Positions 9,110 to 18,961 of a DNA stretch of 64,000 nt are shown piece after piece. The stretch's first letter is position 1, and every line of letters starts with the position of its first letter. This stretch comes from Microbacterium suwonense (GTDB lineage: Bacteria; Actinomycetota; Actinomycetes; Actinomycetales; Microbacteriaceae): the NCBI RefSeq assembly GCF_030296555.1, contig NZ_AP027728.1:2666001-2730000 (forward strand), written 5' to 3'. Position numbers and translations under genes: made by a program. The notes under the pieces were generated by a model. The model did no database searches. It had not been told where the DNA came from and saw only the letters and a list, made by a program, of their open reading frames with translations.

Positions 9110-9694
9110 TCAGGCAGGCGGCAGGCGCAGGACGTTCGACTCGCCGCCGGTCAGGTCCGCGGAGATACGGATGCTGCGGGCCAGATCGTCCAGCGCCGGC
9201 CCCAGCGTGCCGAAGCGCTCGCGGTCGCTGCAGACGACCGTGAGGGTGATCAGGTGCGTGCCGGTGTCCCAGGTGTAGCTCGCCGACGGCGGCGACGCCG
9301 GATTCGGCGGCATCGGGATGACCAGCTTCTCGCCCACGCCGAGCGGGGTGGGGAAGTTCTCGGTGTCGTCGTACTCCATCGGCATCGATGCGCGCGCCAT
9401 GCGCAACTGCGCGGTGAGCTCCTGCACGGTCGCCATCGCGACCACGAGGTCCGGCTCGGCCCTCCACGTCCACACCAGCACGCGGCCGTCGGCCTTGCGC
9501 ATCGCAAGCGGCACCGCCTGGCTCGCCAGCCAGGCGGCCATCCGCGAGCCCGGTCGGCTCTCTGCGCCGAGGGCCGAGTTCGCCTGCGTCATCAGCATCC
9601 GGATCGCCGCCTTCCGGTGACGACGGCCGCGCAGGCCGAGCGAGCCGGTGACGGGAATCCACAGTGCCGGATCGGCGGAGGAGGTCAAGCGCAT
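9110..9694 (-). CDS. Hypothetical protein, about 194 residues
   Basis: I do not recognise a family. The protein is soluble and mixed alpha/beta, with an N-terminal basic patch (LGLRGRRHRKAA) and a C-terminal half with TYTWDTGTHLITLTV-like strands and conserved-looking Pro clusters (PMPPNPASPP). Its stop abuts the sulfatase stop on the opposite strand with no spacer. The ATG at 9694, with GGTGGAGG in front, is preferred over the longer frame upstream. The composition matches neighbouring genes, so there is no sign of transfer. Confidence 0.6.
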   Translation of the reverse strand: MRLTSSADPALWIPVTGSLGLRGRRHRKAAIRMLMTQANSALGAESRPGSRMAAWLASQAVPLAMRKADGRVLVWTWRAEPDLVVAMATVQELTAQLRMARASMPMEYDDTENFPTPLGVGEKLVIPMPPNPASPPSASYTWDTGTHLITLTVVCSDRERFGTLGPALDDLARSIRISADLTGGESNVLRLPPA

Positions 9695-9840
9695 GCCTCC
9701 ACCGTACGGGTCGCCGCGGGGGATGGGCTGGGAGCGGCTGGCCTCTCGAATTGCCGCAGGATGCTCGGGTAGAGTGGCCTGCGCCCCAGCGGTCGTCGCC
9801 TCGGGCTTCGATCCCAGAGCTACAGATAGGCAGTACCTCC

Positions 9841-11019
9841 TTGACCTCCGGACGACCCCTGAAGATCCTCCTCGGCTGCGACACCTTCGCACCCGACATC
9901 AACGGCGCCGCGCGCTTCGCGGAGCGGCTCGCCGCGGGTCTGGTGCACCGTGGGCACGAGGTGCACGTCGTGGCGCCCAACACCGCGTACCGCAAGAATC
10001 CCGCGCACACCGAGATCATCGAAGGCGAGCCGGTCACCATGCATCGGCTGCCGGCGGTGCGCTGGCTGCCGCATGACTGGCTGCGGTTCATCTGGCCATG
10101 GCGCTCCAAGCACTACGCCCGCAAGGTGCTCGACGAGGTGCAGCCCGATGTGGTGCACATCCAGTCGCACATCGTGATCGGCCGGGGGCTCACCCGCATC
10201 GCCCACAAGCGCGGCATCCCGGTGATCGCCACCAACCACGTGATGGCCGAGAACATCCTCGACCACACCACCATGCCGAAGTTCATCGATGACATCGTGC
10301 TCAGGCTCGCCTGGGACGACGCCGCGCGCACCTTCGCCATGTCGCGTGCGGTGACCACACCCACACGCAAGGCCGCCGACTTCCTCGAGCGCACCATCGA
10401 CATCTCCGGCGTCGTGCCGATCTCCTGCGGCATCGACCGCAGCAATTACACGCCCGTGATCGGGACGCGCGAGCGGAACCGGATCCTGTTCGTGGGGCGC
10501 CTGACCGGCGAGAAGCAGGTCGATGTGGTGCTGCGCGCGATCACCAGGCTCGACCCGGCACTGCACGTGACCTTCGACATCGCCGGCGGCGGTGACCAGC
10601 GCAAGGCGCTGGAGGCGCTCACCGTGCAGCTCGGCCTGACCGACCGGGTCACCTTCCACGGCCGGGTGACCGACGAGCAGCTGCGTGAGCTGTACTCCCG
10701 GGCATCCGTGTTCGCGATCGCCTCCATCGCCGAGCTGCAGTCGATCGTGACGATGGAGGCCATGGCATCCGCTCTGCCCGTCGTCGGCGCGAACGCCGTC
10801 GCGCTGCCGCACCTCGTGCACGACGGCGAGAACGGCTACCTGTTCGAGCCGGGCAACATCGATGACCTGGCCGAGAAGCTCACCCGGGTGCTCACCGCGG
10901 AGCCGGCGGAGTACGAGCGGATGCAGCGCGCATCGCTCGACGGGGTCGCCGTGCACGACATCAACCGCACCCTGGACACCTTCGAGGCGCTGTACCGCGA
11001 CGAGCCGCTGCCGGAATAG
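9841..11019 (+). CDS. GT4-family glycosyltransferase
   Basis: Retaining GT-B glycosyltransferase, about 392 residues. The N-terminal Rossmann half starts ILLGCDTFAPDINGAARF, the acceptor-side glycine loop. The C-terminal half has FVGRLTGEKQVDVVLRA and the nucleotide-sugar motif SIAELQSIVTMEAMASALP (E-x7-E). It resembles the mannosyl/glucosyltransferases of actinobacterial glycolipid synthesis (PimB/PimC type), but acceptor and donor are not fixed by sequence. The TTG at 9841 is taken as start because the protein fold begins right after it; a TAGGCA box lies 8 bases upstream, which would make the mRNA nearly leaderless. Confidence 0.88.
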   Translation: MTSGRPLKILLGCDTFAPDINGAARFAERLAAGLVHRGHEVHVVAPNTAYRKNPAHTEIIEGEPVTMHRLPAVRWLPHDWLRFIWPWRSKHYARKVLDEVQPDVVHIQSHIVIGRGLTRIAHKRGIPVIATNHVMAENILDHTTMPKFIDDIVLRLAWDDAARTFAMSRAVTTPTRKAADFLERTIDISGVVPISCGIDRSNYTPVIGTRERNRILFVGRLTGEKQVDVVLRAITRLDPALHVTFDIAGGGDQRKALEALTVQLGLTDRVTFHGRVTDEQLRELYSRASVFAIASIAELQSIVTMEAMASALPVVGANAVALPHLVHDGENGYLFEPGNIDDLAEKLTRVLTAEPAEYERMQRASLDGVAVHDINRTLDTFEALYRDEPLPE

Positions 11020-11037
11020 CGGCCCGCCGCGGTGCGC

Positions 11038-11077
11038 CGTCACGCGGCGCCGACGTGCGTCGTCACGCGGCGCCGAC
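11038..11077. repeat. 17-bp direct repeat at the 3' end of the ene-reductase gene
   Basis: CGTCACGCGGCGCCGAC occurs at 11038-11054 and again at 11061-11077. The second copy holds the last codons and the stop of the ene-reductase; the first lies just beyond it. It looks like a small local duplication of the gene end. A similar 3'-end duplication occurs at 39455-39498. Confidence 0.6.
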
Positions 11078-12166
11078 CAGACTGAGCGGGGCGTAGTCGG
11101 TGTAGCCCTCGGCGGTTCCGCCGTACGCCTTCGTCATGTCGGGGGCGGCCAGCTCGGCACCCGCGGCGAGTCGCTCGACGAGATCGGGATTGGCGATGAA
11201 CAGCCGGGCGAACGAGACGAGATCGGCCGCCCCGTCGTCGACGAGCCGCAGCCGCTCCGGGTGCGTGCTGATGTCGGGCGCCGAGGCGTTCAGGATCAGT
11301 GCGCTGCTCCACTTCTCTCGGATGCGCGGTGTCAGGCCGGGGTCGCCGGCGTCGACGAGGTGCAGGTAGGCGAGCCCCAGCTTGTCGAGCTCGCCGACCA
11401 GCAGCGGGTAGAGGGTGGTGTGGTCGTCCTCGGCGGTGTCGCCCAGCCTGTTGTTCGGGGAGAGGCGGATGCCGGTGCGGTCGGCGCCGATGGCCTCGGT
11501 CACGGCGCGAGTGACCTCGACGGCGAAGCGGATGCGGTTCTCCGGACTGCCGCCCCACCGATCGGTGCGCAGGTTCGCGTTCGTGGTCAGGAACTGGTGC
11601 AGCAGGTAGCCGTTGGCGCCGTGCACCTCGACCCCGTCGAATCCGGCCGCGATGGCGTTCTGTGCGGCGGAGCTGAAGTCGGCGATGGTGTCGCGGATGC
11701 CGTCCTCGGTGAGTGCGGTCGGTGTGGCGTGGTCCTGGCGCCCGGTCGGGGTGAAGATCTGCCCGTTCGCGCGCACGGCGGAAGGAGCGACGGGGATGAG
11801 GGCGCCGTTGCCGGCAGCCTCCGGGTTGCTCGGATGCGAGATGCGGCCGGTGTGCATCAGCTGGGCGACGATCCTGCCGCCGTTCGCGTGCACGGCATCC
11901 GTCACCCTGCGCCACGACTCCACCTGCTCGGCGGAGTGCAGCCCGGGAGTCGCCGGGTAGCCCTGTCCGATCGCGCTGGGCTGGATGCCCTCGGTGACGA
12001 TGAGCCCGGCGCCGGCTCGCTGCGCGTAGTACTCGGCCATGTCGTCGGTCGCCAGGGTGCGGAATGCCCGGCTGCGGGTCATGGGCGCCATCACGATGCG
12101 ATTGCGCAGCGGCAGAGCGCCCACCTCGATCGGGTCGAAGGCGGTGGGGGTGGGTGTGCTGGTCAT
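11063..12166 (-). CDS. Old Yellow Enzyme-family ene-reductase (NemA-like)
   Basis: FMN-dependent NAD(P)H alkene reductase that reduces activated C=C bonds or N-ethylmaleimide-type electrophiles; cytoplasmic TIM barrel, 367 residues. FMN/substrate motifs: APMTRSRA near residue 30, the HxxN pair in VEVHGANGYLLHQFL, and NLRTDRWGGSPENR. The ATG at 12166 follows AGGAGATCCC. Its gene is next to a MarR regulator on the same strand, and two MarR-type boxes lie in its promoter. That arrangement suggests induction by electrophiles, like nemRA though with a different regulator class. Confidence 0.92.
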   Translation of the reverse strand: MTSTPTPTAFDPIEVGALPLRNRIVMAPMTRSRAFRTLATDDMAEYYAQRAGAGLIVTEGIQPSAIGQGYPATPGLHSAEQVESWRRVTDAVHANGGRIVAQLMHTGRISHPSNPEAAGNGALIPVAPSAVRANGQIFTPTGRQDHATPTALTEDGIRDTIADFSSAAQNAIAAGFDGVEVHGANGYLLHQFLTTNANLRTDRWGGSPENRIRFAVEVTRAVTEAIGADRTGIRLSPNNRLGDTAEDDHTTLYPLLVGELDKLGLAYLHLVDAGDPGLTPRIREKWSSALILNASAPDISTHPERLRLVDDGAADLVSFARLFIANPDLVERLAAGAELAAPDMTKAYGGTAEGYTDYAPLSLVGAA

Positions 12167-12198
12167 GGGATCTCCTGTCCGACGGCTCGACGGCCGTC

Positions 12199-12218
12199 TA
12201 TGTTGTTCGAACAACATA
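12199..12218. promoter_or_regulatory. MarR operator 1 (perfect 20-bp palindrome)
   Basis: TATGTTGTTCGAACAACATA, fully symmetric, 33-52 bases upstream of the ene-reductase ATG. The core TTGTTCGAACAA recurs in degenerate form at 12235-12246 and 12783-12794. It is probably the main site where the MarR protein (12302-12759) represses the ene-reductase. Confidence 0.75.
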
Positions 12219-12234
12219 CGAGCGGGTGTATTCC

Positions 12235-12246
12235 CTGTTCGAGCAA
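12235..12246. promoter_or_regulatory. MarR operator 2 (degenerate)
   Basis: CTGTTCGAGCAA, two mismatches to the TTGTTCGAACAA core of operator 1, centred 32 bases away (about three helical turns), so two dimers could sit on the same face. It lies between the MarR stop and the ene-reductase start. Confidence 0.55.
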
Positions 12247-12301
12247 CTTCTTTCATGGTATGCTCGGAAGGTGCGCTGCGACCGGCGTACCGCAGTCGCG
12301 G

Positions 12302-12759
12302 TCAGTCGCGGGCGGCCTCGGATGCCGCAGTGAGCCGCTCTTCGAGCTCATCCAGCATCCGCACGACCTCCGCCTGTCGTTCCGCCGGGAGGTCGCCGAC
12401 GGTGAGCCGCTCGAGCTCGGCCCAGGCATCCGCGACCGGCTGACGCAGCGGCAGGCTCTGGGGGTTGCCTCGACGATGACGGCCCGTCGGTCGGTGGCGG
12501 AGGTCTGTCGCTGGACGAGTCCCGCCTTCTCCAGTCGCGCGATGCTGCGTGTCATCGAGGGCGCGTCGGACTCCAGCCGCCGCACCAGGTCGACCAGTCG
12601 CTGCGGGCCGTCGCGCCAGAGCGCCATCAGCACGAGCTCCTGTCCGGGGCGCAGGCCGGTCTCGCGCAGAAGCCTCGCGGCGAGGGACTTGTGCAGTCGA
12701 GCCACGCGGAACACCGCATGACTCACCGTGCCGTCATCGTGCGGGCCTGATGTGCTCAC
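12302..12759 (-). pseudogene. MarR-family transcriptional regulator (frameshifted; probably intact)
   Basis: Winged-helix repressor, 152 residues after repair. The DNA-binding part is visible: LRPGQELVLMALWRDG, SMTRSIARLEKAGLVQRQTSATDRRAVIVEAT (recognition helix and wing). The frame then breaks at the run 12460-12464 (five bases where six would fit). Adding one restores an amphipathic C-terminal dimerisation helix ending at 12302. The GTG at 12759 is the start. Three similar operator boxes surround it, so it probably represses both itself and the ene-reductase. Confidence 0.85.
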
Positions 12760-12782
12760 GGCTTCAGCGTAGGCAGAGCTGA

Positions 12783-12794
12783 TTGTCCGAGCAA
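12783..12794. promoter_or_regulatory. MarR operator 3 (autoregulatory)
   Basis: TTGTCCGAGCAA, 24 bases upstream of the MarR GTG; two mismatches to the TTGTTCGAACAA core. Its position on the marR promoter fits autorepression. Confidence 0.6.
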
Positions 12795-12824
12795 GTGCTG
12801 TGCTTGCGCGCTCCTGGTCGGGCC

Positions 12825-13256
12825 TCAGTACAGCACGGAGAACATCAGGCTCGAGACGAAGCCGGTCAGCGTTCCGAGCACCTCGATCGCGCCCACGCCG
12901 ATCGCGATTCCGGCCAGCACCGGCTGCGAGCCGCGACGGGCGGCGACGATGCCGAGGATCAGCGCCAGTGCGCCCAGCACCAGGCTAAGGATCGAGTGCA
13001 TCAGCGTGAACAGCTGATAGATCACCGGTTCGGCGCGCAGCCCGGAGATGACGAACGGCGTCGCCATGGCGAAGAGCAGCCCGAGCACTGCGGTGATCAC
13101 GGCGAAGATGAACGCCGTGCGGCCGAGAGAGCCCGCGCCCGCGGCGGTGGGCGAGGAGGCGTACGGATGAAGCCCATAGGCGTTCGCGGGGACCTGCTGG
13201 TGCTGGCCGTGCTGGTTCGCGTACGGAGGCTGGGCCGGCTGCTGGGGATCGCTCAT
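12825..13256 (-). CDS. Small membrane protein with Pro/Gln-rich N-terminus
   Basis: 143 residues. The first 45 are disordered and rich in Pro, Gln, His and Tyr (QQPAQPPYANQHGQHQ). Three hydrophobic helices follow (AFIFAVITAVLGLLFAM, ILSLVLGALALILGIVAA, and the C-terminal VLAGIAIGVGAIEVLGTL stretch). The layout resembles DUF4190-type proteins of Actinobacteria, whose function is unknown. TAGGCT lies 7 bases before the ATG, so the mRNA is probably leaderless. Confidence 0.75.
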   Translation of the reverse strand: MSDPQQPAQPPYANQHGQHQQVPANAYGLHPYASSPTAAGAGSLGRTAFIFAVITAVLGLLFAMATPFVISGLRAEPVIYQLFTLMHSILSLVLGALALILGIVAARRGSQPVLAGIAIGVGAIEVLGTLTGFVSSLMFSVLY

Positions 13257-13286
13257 GCCGACGAGCCTATCCAGCGTGGGTCGCGG

Positions 13287-13979
13287 TCATCCCCACTGCC
13301 CCGGATCGGCGAGCACGTGGGAGACGACCTCGGCATGCTCCGACGACACCTCGGCCGTGCAGAACAGCAGCGACATCGTGGGATAGCCGTGGGTGTTGTT
13401 GTCGCGGATGATCGCACGGTCATCCTCGGGCGGGAGGGTCGCGCTCTCCGCGAGCAGGTCGATCCAGCGCGCCGCCCATCCGGCATCCGCAGGGCGAGAC
13501 GAAGCGAATTCCGGAAGCCAGCGTCGAATCCTCGCCGTGTCGGGATCGTCGAGATCATCGTGCGCGATCATGTGCACGCCCTCGGTCACCCGGGTCTCGC
13601 GCAGATCGCGGCCGTCCCACGACAGCACGCGCGATGCGGCCGGGGTGACCTCGAGCAGGTTGAAGCCGTGCATGGGCAGCGGCCCGCTGGTCGGAGTGCG
13701 CCCGGCCACCGAATCCAGTGCCAGCGACCCACGCGAGCGCACGGCGCTCTCGGGAAGATCCAGCACATCGGCACGGTTCAGCAGCACGGCGAGTCGCCGG
13801 GCCTGCGGGTCGTACGCGAGCCAGGCGCCGCCGGCACGCCGGTCGCGGATGCCGATCACGCCCGGGTGGTCGGCCGGCCACCACGGGCCCAGGTCGTCCC
13901 ACTCCCGCTGCGGATCCTCGTCGCGCACGGCCAGCAGCCGTGCCCTGTCGCACTCGACATCGATCACCACCGTGCACAT
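13287..13979 (-). CDS. NRDE (TANGO2-like) family protein
   Basis: 230 residues. The start MCTVVID with Cys2 and the AVRDEDPQREW segment (the NRDE signature, here VRDE) are diagnostic of this N-terminal-nucleophile-like family. Later conserved pieces include GVIGIRDRRAGGAWLAYD, an LLNR segment and THGYPTMSLLF. The biochemical role is unsettled; eukaryotic TANGO2 is linked to haem and lipid handling. TAGACT lies 7 bases before the ATG (leaderless). It is divergent from coaBC across a 131-base gap that contains a palindromic element. Confidence 0.8.
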   Translation of the reverse strand: MCTVVIDVECDRARLLAVRDEDPQREWDDLGPWWPADHPGVIGIRDRRAGGAWLAYDPQARRLAVLLNRADVLDLPESAVRSRGSLALDSVAGRTPTSGPLPMHGFNLLEVTPAASRVLSWDGRDLRETRVTEGVHMIAHDDLDDPDTARIRRWLPEFASSRPADAGWAARWIDLLAESATLPPEDDRAIIRDNNTHGYPTMSLLFCTAEVSSEHAEVVSHVLADPGQWG

Positions 13980-14015
13980 GAGCCCGAGTCTATGGTCGCC
14001 CCATCCCGCCCCCTT

Positions 14016-14077
14016 GTTTCATGTAGCGCAAATTGCTGGGTTCGGCCCGGAATCCGAACCATTTGCGCTACACGAAC
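14016..14077. repeat. Palindromic element, family 2, copy 1
   Basis: Left arm GTTTCATGTAGCGCAAAT (14016-14033) pairs with ATTTGCGCTACACGAAC (14061-14077) with two mismatches. An inner GGTTCGG/CCGAACC stem follows. The left arm shares its first 23 bases, with few changes, with the element at 33318-33379 (GTTTCATGTCGCGTGAATTG). It lies between divergent genes, so it is not a terminator for either. Confidence 0.6.
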
Positions 14078-14110
14078 GGGGGATGGGGGCGCCTGAGGCA
14101 GAATCGAACC

Positions 14111-15336
14111 GTGAACATCGTCGTCGGAGTCACGGGCGGCATCGCCGCGTACAAGGCAGTGCACCTGGTGCGCCTGCTCATCAAGGCCGGGCACGAGGTG
14201 ACCGTCATCCCGACCGATGATGCGCTGCGCTTCGTCGGCCTGCCGACCTGGGAGGCGATCAGCCGCAAGCCGGTCACCACGAGCGTGCACGAGGATGTCG
14301 CCACGGTGCGGCACGTCGCGCTCGGGCAGGCGGCAGAGCTGATCATCGTCGCGCCCGCCACCGCGAACACGATCGCGAAGATGGCGGCCGGGCTGGCGGA
14401 TGACCTGCTCGGCACCACGCTGCTCGCCACCATGGCACCGGTGGCGATCGCCCCGGCCATGCACACCGAGATGTGGCGGCATCCGGCCACTCAAGCGAAC
14501 ATCGGCGTGCTGCATGAGCGCGGCGTCGCGATCCTCGGACCGGGGAGGGCGAGCTGACCGGCGGCGACTCCGGACCCGGGCGGATGCTGGAACCCGAGCA
14601 GATCGTGGAGGCGGCCCTCGCACTGGTCGACAGGCGCGGCGGCGGCGCTGACGACCTCGACCTCGACGGACTGCAGGTCGCGATCTCGGCCGGCGGCACC
14701 CGCGAGCCGCTCGACCCGGTGCGCTTCCTCGGCAACCGGTCCAGCGGTCGCCAGGGTGTTGCGCTCGCGCTCGCCGCGGCCGATCGCGGTGCCCAGGTCG
14801 TGCTGGTCGCCGCGAACATCGACGACGGCGTGCTGGCGGAAGCCGTGCAGCATCCGCTCATCCGTATCGAGCATGCCGGAACCGCAGCCGAACTCGGCGA
14901 GGCCATGCGCGGGGCCGCCGAGGATGCCGCCGTGATCGTGATGGCCGCGGCCGTCGCCGACTATCGGCCCGCCGAGGTCGCCGAAGGCAAGCTCACCAAG
15001 GAATCCGGCGTGCTGGAGAGCATCGACCTGGTGCAGAACGAGGACATCGTCGCCGCGCTGGCCGCACGGCGGCATCCGGGTCAGGTCGTCGTGGCCTTCG
15101 CGGCCGAGACGCCGCAGGATGCCGATGAGCTGCTCGCTCGCGCACGGCGCAAGCGCGAGCGCAAGGGGGTCGACCTGCTCGTGGTCAACGAGGTCGGCTG
15201 GGATCGCGGGTTCGAGGCCGCCGAGAACACCGTGCAGATCATCGGCGACGGCGGGGCGGTGCTGGCGAAGGCGTCCGGTTCGAAGCGCGCCGTCGCCGAC
15301 GACATCTGGGACGTGATCGCCGCGAACCTCGGGTGA
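14111..15336 (+). pseudogene. coaBC: CoaBC: phosphopantothenoylcysteine decarboxylase/synthetase (frameshifted; probably intact)
   Basis: Bifunctional coenzyme A enzyme, 408 residues after repair. The CoaC half has VVGVTGGIAAYKAV, the FMN/decarboxylase signature APATANTIAKMAAGLADDLL and PAMHTEMW. The CoaB half has ISAGGTREPLDPVRFLGNRS and MAAAVADYRPA. The frame is lost at the G-run 14542-14545 (four bases; five give ILGPGEGELTGGDSG). The pathway is essential, so a base-call error is by far the likeliest cause. CAGAAT lies 6 bases before the GTG, consistent with a leaderless start. Confidence 0.93.
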
Positions 15337-15338
15337 GC

Positions 15339-15905
15339 TCAGCCGCCGAGCTCGGCGAGGAGCGCGTCGACCCGGCGTCGGATGATCGCGGCGGCGCGTG
15401 CCGGCGGCATCCTGCTGGGCTCGTCGAGCACGGCGATCGTCAGGCCGTCGGCGAGAGCCAGCAGCTCGCTGGCCGCATCGTCCAGAGCGGATGCTGCCGC
15501 CCGCGGAGCAGCGGCGGCCAGCAGCCCGACGACGCCCGCGTGCGTGCGGGCCCAGAGCTGCTCGTAGCGGGCGCGCACTTCGGCATCCGCCACGGCGTAC
15601 GCGGCGAACGCGACCCAGACGCGCGAGACGGGACTCGCGGGATCGGCGGGCACCAGCAACTGGGCTACGGCCCGCACCCGGTCGTCGGGGTCGGCCTGCG
15701 AGAGCCGCGCGTCCGACGCCTGCTCTGCGATCTGCGCGACGCGGTCCATCGCCGCCAGCAGCATGGCCTGCTTGGTGGGGAACCAGTGCTGGACGGTGCC
15801 GATCGCGACCCCGGCGCGGGCGGCGACGGCGCGGATGCTGAGGCCCGCCATCCCGTCGGCGGAGATCACGTCGACGACGTGATCGAGCATGCTCTCGCGG
15901 GACAT
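15339..15905 (-). CDS. TetR-family transcriptional regulator
   Basis: 188 residues with a TetR helix-turn-helix at about 8-52 (LSIRAVAARAGVAIGTVQHWF) and a C-terminal ligand domain. It lies 9 bases after the membrane-protein gene on the same strand, so the two form an operon. Two CATAC/GTATG palindromes upstream (16529-16563) are probably its operators. It also converges tightly with coaBC, 2 bases apart. The ligand is unknown. Confidence 0.85.
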   Translation of the reverse strand: MSRESMLDHVVDVISADGMAGLSIRAVAARAGVAIGTVQHWFPTKQAMLLAAMDRVAQIAEQASDARLSQADPDDRVRAVAQLLVPADPASPVSRVWVAFAAYAVADAEVRARYEQLWARTHAGVVGLLAAAAPRAAASALDDAASELLALADGLTIAVLDEPSRMPPARAAAIIRRRVDALLAELGG

Positions 15906-15914
15906 CCTTCGATG

Positions 15915-16520
15915 CTACCGACGTGCGTCGTCCTGCTGCCCCGGCCGCTGCGCAGTGCGCTGGCGCTGCAGCTCCGCGTACGCCCGCCGCGCGATGCGGA
16001 CCACGCCGTTCAGCGGGTCGGGGGCGTCGTCACGACCGCTGACGACGGCGATCGCCACGAGCAGGGTCCCGGCGCCGAGCAGGCCGAACTGGGCGGTCTC
16101 GAGGGCCATCGTGGCGAAGAAGCGCATGGCGCCGTCGAGGTCGTCGAGGTCGACCGGCATGAGGCGCATCGCGATGCCGAGGGTGGCGGCGATCGCCCCG
16201 GCGAGCGCGAGCGGGAATCGCGGAACAGCGCGACCGGGACCGAGACAGGCGGCGATCAGCAGCAGGAGAAGCCCGCCCGCCACCAGGCCGAAGCGGATGA
16301 GGCCCCAGCCCTCCAGCCGCTCGAGCACGCCGTGCATCCCTTCGCCTCCGAGCCAGACCACGCGGGCACTGAGGAACTCCGCGACGGTACCCAGGCTCGC
16401 CAGTAGCGCGCCCGTCATCCCGATCGCGGCTGGGAGAGGAGCGCGACGGCGGTGCACGATCAGCACGGCCAGGGCGGCGAGCGGAGCGAGCATCCCGATG
16501 AGTCCGATGATCTTCGACAC
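15915..16520 (-). CDS. Seven-helix-like membrane protein of unknown function
   Basis: 201 residues, mostly hydrophobic, with six or seven predicted helices (IIGLIGMLAPLAALAVLIV, AIGMTGALLASLGTVAEFL, FGLVAGGLLLLLIAACLG, LALAGAIAATLGIAM and others) and a basic cytoplasmic C-tail. GTG start at 16520 with GGAGG 4 bases upstream. It is the first gene of an operon with a TetR, so it is likely an inducible membrane protein. No transport or enzyme motif can be named. Confidence 0.65.
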   Translation of the reverse strand: MSKIIGLIGMLAPLAALAVLIVHRRRAPLPAAIGMTGALLASLGTVAEFLSARVVWLGGEGMHGVLERLEGWGLIRFGLVAGGLLLLLIAACLGPGRAVPRFPLALAGAIAATLGIAMRLMPVDLDDLDGAMRFFATMALETAQFGLLGAGTLLVAIAVVSGRDDAPDPLNGVVRIARRAYAELQRQRTAQRPGQQDDARR

Positions 16521-16528
16521 TATGCCTC

Positions 16529-16563
16529 CATACGTATGTATAACCAATACCATACGACTGTAT
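16529..16563. promoter_or_regulatory. Candidate TetR operators for the membrane-protein/TetR operon
   Basis: Two CATAC/GTATG inverted repeats: CATACGTATG (16529-16538, no spacer) and CATAC-GACT-GTATG (about 16551-16564). They lie just upstream of the GTG at 16520. The AT-rich stretch stands out from the local GC content and probably includes the promoter. The partner is inferred to be the TetR at 15339-15905. Confidence 0.5.
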
Positions 16564-16608
16564 GCCCCAAAAGGGAAGGCTTTGCTCGCGAGGGGAACTG
16601 TGGCTAAA

Positions 16609-16629
16609 CTTGAGTCATCACCACTCAAC
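16609..16629. promoter_or_regulatory. HAIR element (HspR operator) upstream of clpB
   Basis: CTTGAGT-CATCACC-ACTCAAC matches the HAIR consensus CTTGAGT-N7-ACTCAAG in 13 of 14 fixed bases. It sits 31-51 bases before the clpB ATG, over the likely promoter. HspR, its known binder in Streptomyces and Mycobacterium, is encoded in this window at 1801-2268. Confidence 0.9.
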
Positions 16630-16660
16630 TTTGAAGGAGAGTCTCCTCCAGGAGGATCGA

Positions 16661-18810
<2,150 letters not shown>

Positions 18811-18828
18811 TCCTCGGCATCCGTCCCT

Positions 18829-18895
18829 CGAGACTTCCTTTCCAGCACGAGACCAGCCGCACTGCATCCCTTCTCATGCTGGAAAGGAAGTCTCG
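18829..18895. terminator. Two-way terminator between clpB and zwf
   Basis: Perfect 19-bp inverted repeat, arm CGAGACTTCCTTTCCAGCA (18829-18847 and 18877-18895), with a 29-base loop. It lies 18 bases after the clpB stop and 55 bases after the zwf stop on the other strand. Convergent placement supports a two-way terminator, though the long loop is unusual. Confidence 0.7.
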
Positions 18896-18900
18896 CGGAG

Positions 18901-18961
18901 GCGGGAGGCGGGAGGCGGGAGGCGGGAGGTGGGCGCCGCTACGGGCGCTGCTACGGGCGCT
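18901..18961. repeat. Short tandem repeats after zwf
   Basis: Four exact copies of GCGGGAG (18901-18928), preceded by a shortened copy. Two copies of the 12-mer GCTACGGGCGCT follow (18938-18961); the second overlaps the zwf stop. The first block lies between the zwf stop and the terminator. It is likely to vary in copy number by slippage. Confidence 0.7.

Noticed and set aside
9695..9840. A longer glycosyltransferase beginning at 9664
   Set aside because: The extra residues are Arg- and Ser-rich shadow of the neighbouring gene, whereas the fold starts right after the TTG at 9841.
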